The position numbers and the translations under genes are program-made. The notes under the pieces are model-generated. The model saw only the letters and a list, made by a program, of their open reading frames with translations, made no database searches and was not told where the DNA came from. Below, piece after piece: positions 33,937 through 42,989 of a DNA stretch of 64,000 nucleotides. Origin of the DNA: Candidatus Gastranaerophilales bacterium (GTDB lineage Bacteria; Cyanobacteriota; Vampirovibrionia; Gastranaerophilales; Gastranaerophilaceae); the NCBI GenBank assembly GCA_017467305.1, contig JAFTSM010000043.1, positions 1-64,000 of the forward strand, written 5' to 3'. Each line of letters starts with the position of its first letter. Position 1 is the first letter of the stretch.

Positions 33937-35902
33937 TGTTCTTTATTCTTAAAACTTCATATATGTCAATTGGTCTTGATTTACCTTTAATTGAAACTTG
34001 AGACAACTTAACAACCTCAACTTTATCTTTTACAAATTGATACGTATATTCACTAATTAAAAATTGTGTTTTTAAAAGTTGATTGTATGCTTCAATTCTG
34101 TATGCAAGGTTAACATTATCACCGATTACAGTATACTCTAAACGTTCATCAGTACCAATATTACCAGCAAACACTTCACCAGTATTTATACCAATACCAA
34201 TAGAAATTTTAGGTTTGCCTTCTGAGAGTAGTTTTTCACGCAAAACTTTAACCTTATCAGTAATTTCAATACCGCATTTTATTGCATTTAAAGAGTGTTC
34301 ATCAGATTTTATTGGTTCACCAAAGATAGCGAGTAAACCATCACCCATATATTTATTCACAATACCATTATATTTTGCAATTACAGGTGAAATTGTAGAA
34401 AAATATTCATTTAAAATTGAAGATACTTCTTGCGGAGAAAGTTCCTCTGAAATTTGGGTAAAATTACGAATATCAACAAACAAAATTGTCACAACAGACC
34501 TTGTACCACCAGGTTTTAATCTATCAATATTTGATATAACCTTCTTCATAACGTCTTTAGAAATATATTTTCCCATTGCTTGTTTAATCATTTCACTTGT
34601 CTTATCTGTTGTAGCAACAGCAAAGAAATTTTTCAAAATAGCCACTGTAAAAAATATAATAATTGGAGTAATTGGGGGAACATACACATTCATGAAATAT
34701 TGATAAATATAGAATATTAAATAAATTACAGAAAAAGAGAGAGCAAATAACAAATTATTTTTAAAATTTTTAAACCCTCTAATAATAAATAGAGAAAACA
34801 AACACATAATTAATAATGCATGAGTGTTATTACCCACAGTTTTAAATGAATTAGAAAGTAAGTTACTAATCATTGTAGCGTGAACATCAATATCAGCTTG
34901 TTTTTTTAATATTGGAGTTTCACTTAACTGCTCCCAAACATTTTTATCGGCATTTAGCCCAATAATAACTATTTTATCTTTAAATTCTTGAGGGGATATT
35001 TTCGGAGTTTTTCCGTCTTTTATTGCATAATAAGAAACTAAAACATCAATTGCGGAATATGTTTTATGTGAATAGTACGTATTTAATGGTTTATACCACT
35101 TTATATTCGTTAAAAGTCCATAAAAATTATTACCAATATAATCTGTACTTTTTTCATAAGATATTGGCATTTTTAAAGTTTTACAATCGTCTGCAGAACA
35201 CAAATAATCATCTCTAAGAACAAAAGAGTCAATTCCCATATACATTGAATAAGCACTTAATGCTAATGAAGGATAAAGATTTCCTTGAAATTGAACAACT
35301 GGCATGTATTTTCTAACAACTTCATCAGTATCTTCTGGAATAATGGATGATGCAAGAAAGCGAACATTAGTTAAAAAATCTCTTGATAGTTTAATTATCC
35401 CTTTATAAGAAGAACTATAATGCTGAGAACGAGAATCTAAAATATAAACATTAGATTTAGCTTCAAATAATGGAATATAATCAGTTGGCAATACATCACC
35501 AGCAATATTAGAGTTTAATAATAAATAACTGTTAATAAGCTTTTCTTGAGATTGGAGTCTTTTATAAAAAACTTCATCACTCTCTGGATAATAAGTATCA
35601 GGATAAACAACTAAGTTTTGAAAAACAACAGATTTTGCACCAGCTTCTTTTTCTAGAAAATCAAAAATATCAGAAAATAAATCACGTTGCCAAGGCCATG
35701 AAACTTGATTAACAGATTTATCATCTATAACAACTAATACAACATCATCACTGGGCTTATTATTTTGAACAGAAGTAAAAACCTTTGTAAAAAAGTCATT
35801 AACTTTTCTATCACAAAATGTTGAAGAAAACATGTAAACAAACACTGTTAACAGTGCAAATATAAAAAATATAATAAATTTAGGTGTAAGAAGTTTATTC
35901 AT
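33929..35902 (-). CDS. CHASE2-domain class III adenylate/guanylate cyclase
   Basis: 657 residues. One N-terminal transmembrane helix, an extracytoplasmic CHASE2 sensor domain (about 40-360, with DVVLVVIDDKSV and DKIVIIGLNADKN), two or three helices at about 365-425, then a catalytic domain: VVTILFVDIRNFTQISEEL (metal Asp), NKYMGDGLLAIFGEP, SIGIGINTGEVFAGNIG and RLEYTVIGDNVNLAYRIE. This is the cyanobacterial CyaA-like type that makes cAMP in response to an outside signal; the nucleotide preference is inferred. It is the first gene of the operon with recG. Confidence 0.9.
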   Translation of the reverse strand: MNKLLTPKFIIFFIFALLTVFVYMFSSTFCDRKVNDFFTKVFTSVQNNKPSDDVVLVVIDDKSVNQVSWPWQRDLFSDIFDFLEKEAGAKSVVFQNLVVYPDTYYPESDEVFYKRLQSQEKLINSYLLLNSNIAGDVLPTDYIPLFEAKSNVYILDSRSQHYSSSYKGIIKLSRDFLTNVRFLASSIIPEDTDEVVRKYMPVVQFQGNLYPSLALSAYSMYMGIDSFVLRDDYLCSADDCKTLKMPISYEKSTDYIGNNFYGLLTNIKWYKPLNTYYSHKTYSAIDVLVSYYAIKDGKTPKISPQEFKDKIVIIGLNADKNVWEQLSETPILKKQADIDVHATMISNLLSNSFKTVGNNTHALLIMCLFSLFIIRGFKNFKNNLLFALSFSVIYLIFYIYQYFMNVYVPPITPIIIFFTVAILKNFFAVATTDKTSEMIKQAMGKYISKDVMKKVISNIDRLKPGGTRSVVTILFVDIRNFTQISEELSPQEVSSILNEYFSTISPVIAKYNGIVNKYMGDGLLAIFGEPIKSDEHSLNAIKCGIEITDKVKVLREKLLSEGKPKISIGIGINTGEVFAGNIGTDERLEYTVIGDNVNLAYRIEAYNQLLKTQFLISEYTYQFVKDKVEVVKLSQVSIKGKSRPIDIYEVLRIKNND

Positions 35903-35960
35903 ATAACAATTTTATCTGACAATCAGTTTTTGGCAAAAAATTTAATATTAGTAATGTTTC

Positions 35961-35989
35961 GTGACATAAAAATTTCTTTATACTACAAT
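35961..35989 (+). promoter_or_regulatory. Likely promoter of pheT
   Basis: GTGACA (35961-35966) and TACAAT (35984-35989) are 17 bases apart, ahead of the gene at 36020. The leader is about 25 bases, too short for a T-box or a leader peptide. Confidence 0.5.
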
Positions 35990-36019
35990 TAATTAAAAGG
36001 TTTTAAAGAGGAATTTAAG

Positions 36020-38473
36020 ATGAAAATATCATTAGAATGGCTAAATGAATTTGTAGATATTAGCGATTTAACAGTTGAACAAATTGTTCATGAACTTACA
36101 ATGAGTGGTTTAGAAGTAGAAGAAATAGAAACTACTGGTCCAAAGTTTACTAATATTATAACAGCACAAATAAAAGACATTAAACAACATCCAAACGCTG
36201 ATAAATTGCATTTAGTTGATGTTAATTTAGGTACTACTATTAAAACAGTCGTATGTGGGGCACAAAATATTGAAGTAGGTCAAATTATTCCATATGCTTC
36301 AGTTGGTTCTAAAGTTTTAAACAGAAAAACAGGCGAGCAATTTGAACTAACTCCAGCTGTAATACGTGGTGTAGAGTCTCAAGGTATGTTGTGTTCACAA
36401 GATGAGCTTGGGCTTGAAACAATGCAAGAGGAAGACGGCATATTAATTTTAAATAGACTTTTTGATGATATTAGATTAGGTACAAAACTTGAAGAATTAC
36501 TAAACATTCAAGAAGATACAATAATTGATGTTGCACCAACAGCAAATAGAGGTGATGAAATGTCTGTTATTGGTGTAGCTCGTGAAATCGCATCTCTATT
36601 TAACAAAAAATTAAATTTCTCAAAATTAGAATCAACAAAAGACTTATCTACAGATAAATTTGAAGTAGAAATTATAGCAAAAGATGCTTGTAAATACTAT
36701 TCTGCTGGTATTTTAAAAGATGTTGTAATAAAACCATCACCAAGCTGGATGAAAAGAAGACTCGAAGCTTGCGGAATACGTTCAATTAATAATGTTGTAG
36801 ATATTACAAACTATGTTTTACTAGAGTACGGTCAACCACTACACTCTTTTGATATGGATAAGTTAAATGGCTATATTTGTGTCAGAAGAGCAACTGAAGG
36901 TGAAACTATTGTTACACTCGACGGTGTTGAAAGAAAATTAAATAATGACTCTATTCTTTGTGCAACAAAAGAAACCGGAGTTTGTGTAGCTGGTGTTTTT
37001 GGTGCAGAAAATTCTGAAGTTGATACAAATACAAAAAATATTGTATTAGAATCAGCATATTTTACAGCCCCAACAAATAGAAAAAATGCAAGAAGCATTG
37101 GTTATAGAAGTGAAGCTTGTGCAAGATTTGAACGTGGTGTTGACATTGAAAATACAAAACCAGCTTTGTTAAGAGCAATGCAACTTTTAACTGAGTATGC
37201 AGATGCAAAAGTTGAAGGAATTGTTGAAACTGGTGACAATCAAGCAGAAAATATTGAAATCACATTAAGATTTAACCAAGTAAAAAGAATTTTAGGAACA
37301 GAAATTCCTTCAAATAAATGTATTGAAATACTTGAAAATCTTGGTTTTGAACTTTTAGGTCAAAATGTTGCAGCTGCAAAATTTAAAACTCCAAGCTTCA
37401 GAGTAAATGACGTAAGACAAGAAGTTGACCTAATTGAAGAAATAGCAAGAATTTATGGCTATGATAAAGTCACACCAACACTTCCAAATAAAACTCAATC
37501 ACCAGAAATATCTAAAGAAGCAACGCTATTAAAAGCAATTAACAACATGTTTTTAGGTTATGGATTTAGTGAAGCAATGACTTCATCATTAATTGGCGAA
37601 CCATTACTAAAACAATTTGGTTTAACATATAACAAAGAAGAAGCTGTATTTGTTCAAAATCCACAATCAGAAGACCATACAATGCTACGACAAACAACTA
37701 TTGCCAATATGTTAAGTACGTTAAAATATAACTTTGACAATGGGCAAAAGAATATTTGGTTATATGAAATGGGCAAAACTTATTTCATAAAGAAACCTGC
37801 AGAAAAGATTGATAGTGGTGTTGAAGAAAATCAAATGATATCAGGGATAATTACTGGTGATACAAATCAAAACTTATGGAAAAAATCTGAAAAAGTTGAT
37901 TTCTATACTCTAAAAGGTATTTTAGAAAGCTTATTCAACTTATTAAACATATCAGGACGAGTAAAACTAAACCCCGCAACAGATTGTGAATACTTACATC
38001 CAGGAAGAAGTGCTAAAGTTGTTCTACTTGGTAAAACACCAGAAATAATTGGCTACTTTGGAGAAATTTACCCAATAATTAAAGATAAAATGAAAATAAA
38101 CCAAAACGTATTTTTATTTGAATTAAACTTAGGTAAATTAGTCCAAGCAGCAGCTTGTAATGTTGTAAAATACAAACAATTACCACAATTCCCAGAAGTT
38201 CAAAGAGATATCTCTTTTGCAATTGAAAAAGAAGTTAGTAACGAACAAATAGTACTAGCAATTAAGAAAAGTGCTGATAGCAAACTATTCAAAGGTGCGA
38301 ACTTATTTGACATTTATGAAGGTGAACACATTCAAGAAGGATATAAGAGCCTTGCATATAGAATAACTCTTCAAAATGAGGAAGCTACTCTCACAGATGA
38401 GGTAATTGATAAAGAGGTTAACAATATAAAATCTGGATTAATAAAGAAATTTCCAACAGTTAACTTTAGATAA
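36020..38473 (+). CDS. pheT: Phenylalanine-tRNA ligase, beta subunit
   Basis: 817 residues, full length. Domains in order: N-terminal tRNA-binding OB fold (NADKLHLVDVNLG to VLNRKTG, about 40-150), the B3/B4 editing domain (WMKRRLEACGIRSINNVVDITNYV, GQPLHSFD), B5 (EITLRFNQVKRILG), the catalytic-like core (EEIARIYGYDKV), and the ferredoxin-fold anticodon-binding domain at the C-terminus (FPEVQRDISFAIEKE, YRITLQNEEATLTDEVI). It charges tRNA-Phe with PheS; pheS is not next to it here, so the two genes are separate in this genome. GAGGAA lies before the ATG, and a strong terminator follows. Confidence 0.95.
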   Translation: MKISLEWLNEFVDISDLTVEQIVHELTMSGLEVEEIETTGPKFTNIITAQIKDIKQHPNADKLHLVDVNLGTTIKTVVCGAQNIEVGQIIPYASVGSKVLNRKTGEQFELTPAVIRGVESQGMLCSQDELGLETMQEEDGILILNRLFDDIRLGTKLEELLNIQEDTIIDVAPTANRGDEMSVIGVAREIASLFNKKLNFSKLESTKDLSTDKFEVEIIAKDACKYYSAGILKDVVIKPSPSWMKRRLEACGIRSINNVVDITNYVLLEYGQPLHSFDMDKLNGYICVRRATEGETIVTLDGVERKLNNDSILCATKETGVCVAGVFGAENSEVDTNTKNIVLESAYFTAPTNRKNARSIGYRSEACARFERGVDIENTKPALLRAMQLLTEYADAKVEGIVETGDNQAENIEITLRFNQVKRILGTEIPSNKCIEILENLGFELLGQNVAAAKFKTPSFRVNDVRQEVDLIEEIARIYGYDKVTPTLPNKTQSPEISKEATLLKAINNMFLGYGFSEAMTSSLIGEPLLKQFGLTYNKEEAVFVQNPQSEDHTMLRQTTIANMLSTLKYNFDNGQKNIWLYEMGKTYFIKKPAEKIDSGVEENQMISGIITGDTNQNLWKKSEKVDFYTLKGILESLFNLLNISGRVKLNPATDCEYLHPGRSAKVVLLGKTPEIIGYFGEIYPIIKDKMKINQNVFLFELNLGKLVQAAACNVVKYKQLPQFPEVQRDISFAIEKEVSNEQIVLAIKKSADSKLFKGANLFDIYEGEHIQEGYKSLAYRITLQNEEATLTDEVIDKEVNNIKSGLIKKFPTVNFR

Positions 38474-38476
38474 TTA

Positions 38477-38508
38477 AAAAGAGCCAATATATATTGGCTC
38501 TTTTTTTT
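38477..38508. terminator. Bidirectional terminator between pheT and the nucleotidase-like gene
   Basis: GAGCCAATAT/ATATTGGCTC (38481-38500) is a perfect 20-base palindrome flanked by A5 and T8. It ends pheT and the convergent gene that stops at 38507. Confidence 0.92.
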
Positions 38509-40051
38509 AAAGAATAGTTTCTTCTAAAACGAATTTAGGATACGTCATTCCTTTTGGGTATTTATCCACTGCACTTTGAAGTTGTCTTTTTAATACTTCA
38601 TCAATTCTTAATTTTGAACCTTGTTCATTAAGAACATTTTCCTTTGAGGCATTAGCAAGAGATGCACTCCTACCATCAGTCGGAATGTAATTGTCAAAAG
38701 CACAACTAATTATTCTTTCTGAATCAATTGGATTTCCATTATCATCAAGTAATGGTTCTTCATTTAAAAATATTTGCTTGATTACATATGACTTATCAGA
38801 TGAATTACCTTCACAAAAGATTTTTATGTTGCTTGAACACTGTAAAAATCTAGCATTTTGTTCACCTAATTTTAATCTACTTTCAAGTGCTGAATTTAAA
38901 ACTTCTTTCAATGCTTCAACAGATAAATCTGCACGTTGAACGGTTGAATCAAAAGTAATAATTTTTCGTGTATCATAATTTAAAATATCAGCACCTTCTT
39001 TATAATAAAGAGGAACTCTAACAACATTTGAAGCAAAGAAAGCAGCATCTACACCACTAATATCTTTTATTCCGTCTGCAATAAATGTTCCTAATGAACC
39101 AGGATGAGCATAAAATTTTGGTAAATTTAATACATGAGGTGCAACTTTATCTAAAATACCAGATTTTTCCTCATAAGGTTTTACAACAGCTTCAAATTCA
39201 TTTGAAATAGGTAATCCATCACTACTTACTTCTTTAATATTTAACAATCTATGTATATTATCTCGAATTTTCAAATCCATTTCAAACATACTTTTACTAA
39301 ATGTTTTTGGAAAATATAAATTTATATCACTCTCTACTTTTGGATTATCGTGGTCATGTCCACCAACTATTAAATCAATTTTTATTCCTTGTTTTTTAGC
39401 ATAGTCAAATAATTGACGACTAGTGTTTGCATAATCATGATTTAAAACAATTATAGAATCTGGTTGTTCTGCCTCAATTGCGGACTTTAATTCATCAAAA
39501 GATTCAGTTTGACTAATAACATCAATATTTAATGCTTTATTTGGTAATCTATCAACACAAAAACCAGTAACAAAAAGTCTATCACCGTCGCGCTCAACAA
39601 TAGTATATGGCTTTATCCAATCGGGATATTTACCAGTATCTTTATCTTTAACATTTGCACAAACTACATTAATTCCATTTTCTTCAAAATCTTTAATTGT
39701 ATCTTTAAAAAATTGAATTGGACTTCTTTTATCAGTAGGATTTTTAGGAGCATATTTGTCTTGAACAGAAATAAAATCATTATTACCAATAGTCATAACA
39801 ACTTCAACATTTGGATGTGATTTTTTAAACTGTATATATAAATCAGACATTAAATCACGAGAATAAACCCCACCAAACAAATCACCAGCATTAAGTAATA
39901 AAATATTATTTTGTTTTTCAGCATCTTTTGCAATCTTTGACAGAAAAGCACTTTCTGCTCTTGCTTCTTGATGAGAATCAGTTACAGCTCTAATTGCAGT
40001 TGTGCCTTTAAATGCTGTACCTATAATGTTTTTATTTAATAAAACTTTCAT
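38507..40051 (-). CDS. 5'-nucleotidase/UshA-like metallophosphoesterase without signal peptide
   Basis: 514 residues. The calcineurin-like phosphoesterase domain has VTDSHQEA, LLNAGDLFGGVY, TIGNNDF, LNHDYAN and VGGHDHDNP, which supply the two-metal site; the C-terminal half (from about 290) is the 5'-nucleotidase substrate domain. UshA relatives are normally exported, but here there is no Sec signal: the N-terminus is MKVLLNKNIIGTAFKGT, which carries the F-x-G pattern seen in other products of this window. The first metal motif is D-x-H, present as DSH. I use the ATG at 40049-40051 with AAGGAG nearby instead of a start eleven codons earlier. Confidence 0.8.
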   Translation of the reverse strand: MKVLLNKNIIGTAFKGTTAIRAVTDSHQEARAESAFLSKIAKDAEKQNNILLLNAGDLFGGVYSRDLMSDLYIQFKKSHPNVEVVMTIGNNDFISVQDKYAPKNPTDKRSPIQFFKDTIKDFEENGINVVCANVKDKDTGKYPDWIKPYTIVERDGDRLFVTGFCVDRLPNKALNIDVISQTESFDELKSAIEAEQPDSIIVLNHDYANTSRQLFDYAKKQGIKIDLIVGGHDHDNPKVESDINLYFPKTFSKSMFEMDLKIRDNIHRLLNIKEVSSDGLPISNEFEAVVKPYEEKSGILDKVAPHVLNLPKFYAHPGSLGTFIADGIKDISGVDAAFFASNVVRVPLYYKEGADILNYDTRKIITFDSTVQRADLSVEALKEVLNSALESRLKLGEQNARFLQCSSNIKIFCEGNSSDKSYVIKQIFLNEEPLLDDNGNPIDSERIISCAFDNYIPTDGRSASLANASKENVLNEQGSKLRIDEVLKRQLQSAVDKYPKGMTYPKFVLEETIL

Positions 40052-40208
40052 AGTTTCTCCTTTTTCATTAAAAAAACAAGCCATAAAAAATTTTGCTACA
40101 CTTTACTTGACAATCCTAGATATCAGACTGCACAACAAATAGATATAATATACATTCTTTTATATTATTAAATTTTGTATCATATCGTAATAATTGAATA
40201 CTGTTTTC

Positions 40209-40236
40209 TTGAAATGCATGTCTAAACAGATATAAT
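40209..40236 (+). promoter_or_regulatory. Likely promoter of the small Cys-rich protein gene
   Basis: TTGAAA (40209-40214) and TATAAT (40231-40236) lie 16 bases apart. Transcription from here gives an untranslated leader of about 80 bases before the GTG start at 40323. Nothing else supported is seen in 40085-40322. Confidence 0.5.
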
Positions 40237-40322
40237 AATATTATTAATGATTAGGGAATGTACATGCTACAAAATATACATTACACATTAATTTGGGGGA
40301 TAAATTCAAGGAGGAATTTCTA

Positions 40323-40541
40323 GTGCTTAGAAGCAGAGATATGGGTAGATCCATTGCAGTTAGAAGATGGACAAATACAGCTTTAGAATGTTACAAAAGA
40401 GGCTGTGTTTGTGACGGTTGCTTTTATACAGACTTTTTTAATGGCACATCTCAAAAATGCCAAATGAAAGCATCTGTATTGGAATTAGTGAGAGTATTGG
40501 GAAAACCAAATGTTGAAATTCAACAAGTTTTGGTGGATTAG
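40323..40541 (+). CDS. Small Cys-rich hypothetical protein
   Basis: 72 residues starting with GTG (40323-40325), chosen because a near-perfect AAGGAGG (40308-40314) lies eight bases upstream. A start farther up would swallow that site. The protein is basic at the N-terminus (RSRDMGRSIAVRRW), then has ECYKRGCVCDGCFY (C-x4-C-x-C-x2-C) and a later Cys in KCQMKASVLELV, ending in a short helix and strand. The Cys spacing suggests a zinc or Fe-S site. I recall similar small proteins in Firmicutes and relatives, without known function. It is a single-gene unit with its own promoter and terminator. Confidence 0.8.
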   Translation: MLRSRDMGRSIAVRRWTNTALECYKRGCVCDGCFYTDFFNGTSQKCQMKASVLELVRVLGKPNVEIQQVLVD

Positions 40542-40563
40542 TTAAATAAATAAAAAAAAATTT

Positions 40564-40593
40564 AAAAGCTCCCAAATGGGAGCTTTTCTTTTT
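40564..40593. terminator. Bidirectional terminator
   Basis: AAAAGCTCCC (40564-40573), loop AAAT, GGGAGCTTTT (40578-40587), then CTTTTT; preceded by an A-run on the other side. It serves both the small Cys-rich gene and the convergent symporter gene. Confidence 0.9.
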
Positions 40594-40610
40594 ATCTAAA
40601 TTTAATTCTA

Positions 40611-41942
40611 CTAGATTATTTCTTTATATTCGTCTGTATTATTTAATAAGTCATAATCAATTTCATTTTCATTATCGGCAATAATAGCTGCAACAACAGT
40701 ATCTGATGCTACGTTAGCTGTTGTCCTAATCATATCTAGAACTCTTTCAATAGCAAATAAGAAAGCAAAACCTTCAACTAACTGTTGTGGAGTTAATCCA
40801 ATACCATTTAATACCAATGCGATTGTAATTAAGCCAGCACCTGGAATACCAGCAGAAGTACAAGATGCAACTATTGATAATAACGCAACTTGTGCAATTT
40901 GAATAGGTTCTAAAGCAACACCATAAGCTTGTGTTAAAAATAACACCGCAACTGTTTGGAATAATGCTGTACCATCCATATGTAGAGTAGCACCTAATGG
41001 AAGAACAAAGCTACAAACCTTGTGAGAAATACCTCTTTTTTCACAACAAGCTATAGTTAATGGCAATGTTGCAGAACTACTTGCTGTACCAAACGCAACT
41101 AACAATGCTTCAATAATAGCTGTGTAGAATGTTCCAACAGGTACTTTAGAAAAACATTTTAGCATTAATGGATAAACAACAAAGAATAATAACAATATGC
41201 CAGAGAACAATACTAAGAAGAACTTAGAGATTGTAACAAACATTTGTAGACCAAAGTTTGCAACAGCAACTGTAGTTAATGCAAAGATACCTGGTGCAGC
41301 AAATACCATAATCCAATCAGTCAATTTCATTGTAGCAGCAAAAACTGATTCAAAGAAAGAAACTATTGGACGATTAATTTCACCTACTTTAGACAACGCT
41401 AAAGAAAAAATCAAAGCAAAGAATATAATCGGAATCATTTCACCTTTAGCTAATGATTCAATAGGATTTTGTGGAATCATATCCAAGAAAATATTACCCA
41501 ACATTCCTTGTTGAAGAGTCAAATAACCATTAACTTGCGCTTGAACTTCAGCAGCGGAAGTTTTACTAATCAAATCATGTAAACCTACACCTGGTTGTAC
41601 AACAAGTGCCAATGTTGTACCAATTGAAACAGCCACTAAAGAGATTATTGTATAAAGAATAATCATCTTCTTACCAAATTTTCCAATTTGTTTGCTGTCA
41701 CCAATGCTAGATATACCAACAACGATTGCACTACATACCAAAGGAATAACAACCATTTGGATAACTCTAATAAAGGCTTGTCCAACAATATCTAAAATGC
41801 TAACAACTGCTTGAAGTTTATCTGGGTTATTGTGTATCCAATTACCAAATAAAATACCAAGTATAATAGCCAAAAATATGTGACCATTGCGTTTTATACC
41901 CAACCCAATAGCTACAAATAATGTTTGAAAGTGTAATTTCAT
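40611..41942 (-). CDS. Dicarboxylate/amino acid:cation symporter (DAACS family)
   Basis: 443 residues, about eight transmembrane helices and two re-entrant hairpins. Family marks are GTASSSATLPLTI (hairpin 1 serine-rich tip), HMDGTALFQTVAVLF (the NMDGT-like cation-binding motif, with H in place of N) and SCTSAGIPGAG (hairpin 2). It takes up glutamate, aspartate, C4-dicarboxylates or similar with sodium or protons; the exact substrate cannot be read. The C-terminal tail is acidic (NDNEIDYDLLNNTDEYKE). Single gene. Confidence 0.9.
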   Translation of the reverse strand: MKLHFQTLFVAIGLGIKRNGHIFLAIILGILFGNWIHNNPDKLQAVVSILDIVGQAFIRVIQMVVIPLVCSAIVVGISSIGDSKQIGKFGKKMIILYTIISLVAVSIGTTLALVVQPGVGLHDLISKTSAAEVQAQVNGYLTLQQGMLGNIFLDMIPQNPIESLAKGEMIPIIFFALIFSLALSKVGEINRPIVSFFESVFAATMKLTDWIMVFAAPGIFALTTVAVANFGLQMFVTISKFFLVLFSGILLLFFVVYPLMLKCFSKVPVGTFYTAIIEALLVAFGTASSSATLPLTIACCEKRGISHKVCSFVLPLGATLHMDGTALFQTVAVLFLTQAYGVALEPIQIAQVALLSIVASCTSAGIPGAGLITIALVLNGIGLTPQQLVEGFAFLFAIERVLDMIRTTANVASDTVVAAIIADNENEIDYDLLNNTDEYKEII

Positions 41943-42041
41943 AAATACCTCTTATTTATACTAAAGTGTACTAATTGTACAATTATTTCAAACATAATTC
42001 AAGAAATTTACAATAAGAATAGTACTAAAAGAGGATATCAA

Positions 42042-42938
42042 CTATATATTTGAGTTAACTGTTATCCATTCATTATTTTGATTTTTTGCATATAAAACAT
42101 TTCTTTTCTGTTTAATTTTTTTATATGTTAAAGCCAAAATAGGCTTACCAGAATAATCTAACAAACCATATTTTCCAGCTTTTTTGACTAAAATATATTC
42201 ACCTAAGGACGTTATTTTATCGTGTTCTGGATCAAGAATTAATTTACCAGTAATATCAACTAATCCATATTTCCCTTGTTTTTTGACAATATATGTATCA
42301 TAAAGTGGTTTTATCTTGTCAAATTCACTTGTAAGAAAAATATTATTTTCAGAATTTAAAATTCCATAATATCCATTTAAATTTACAATATACAAATCAC
42401 TATTTGCACTTTCAAAAGATTTATACTTTATTGGAACAATAATATTTTCATTTAAATCAATAATTCCATACTTTTTATCAATACGAGCTAGTAATCGATT
42501 TTTTGATAATTCTGAAAGTTTTTTATAATTCCTCGTTGAAATTATATTTCCATTACCCTCCATAATTTTGTAATATTTACCTTTTTTAAAAACTATGTAG
42601 TGTTTATTATCATAGATTGAATGTTTTACATCAGTGCAATCAGATTCTAAAACGGCACCTTTTGAACCAAGAATTGTGTAACGAGAATGAACTCTTTTAC
42701 TACCATTAGAATAATAATTAACTGTTGTTTCTTTAATCAAAGAATGTTCTATACAATCGGGGAAGGTATGTTCATCACGTATGTAATCACTACGAACTAT
42801 ATAATTAGAAGAAGAACTTGAATGATAATGATGAGGATGATGAGTGTATGTACTTGGACGATGTGTCGACTTTGCAAAAACACTAGACGCACTTAAAAAT
42901 AACGTACAAATAATTAATCCAAATATAATCTTTTTCAT
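42042..42938 (-). CDS. Exported WG-repeat protein with His-rich segment
   Basis: 298 residues. Signal peptide MKKIIFGLIICTLFLSASSVFA, followed by a His-rich stretch (THHPHHYH and around, residues about 25-42) that could bind metal. From about residue 100 there are WG-type repeats (GKYYKIMEGNG, KKYGIIDLNENIIVP, GYYGILNSEN, GKYGLVDITGKLILD, GKYGLLDYSGKPIL), each about 30 residues with the 'G-x-Y-G' turn. Such beta-repeat proteins are extracytoplasmic and usually bind other molecules. It starts 51 bases after the WYL regulator gene on the same strand and may be cotranscribed with it. Confidence 0.8.
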   Translation of the reverse strand: MKKIIFGLIICTLFLSASSVFAKSTHRPSTYTHHPHHYHSSSSSNYIVRSDYIRDEHTFPDCIEHSLIKETTVNYYSNGSKRVHSRYTILGSKGAVLESDCTDVKHSIYDNKHYIVFKKGKYYKIMEGNGNIISTRNYKKLSELSKNRLLARIDKKYGIIDLNENIIVPIKYKSFESANSDLYIVNLNGYYGILNSENNIFLTSEFDKIKPLYDTYIVKKQGKYGLVDITGKLILDPEHDKITSLGEYILVKKAGKYGLLDYSGKPILALTYKKIKQKRNVLYAKNQNNEWITVNSNI

Positions 42939-42989
42939 TTATACCCTCCAACTACTTCAATAAATATAACGAAAGAAATAATTAAAAGT

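Noticed and set aside
34083..34703. 206-residue plus-strand open frame
   Set aside because: It lies wholly antisense to the conserved catalytic and membrane region of the cyclase gene and has no recognisable motif or ribosome binding site.
35941..36019. T-box or leader-peptide control of pheT
   Set aside because: The leader after the predicted promoter is only about 25 bases, with no Phe-rich peptide, specifier loop or antiterminator.
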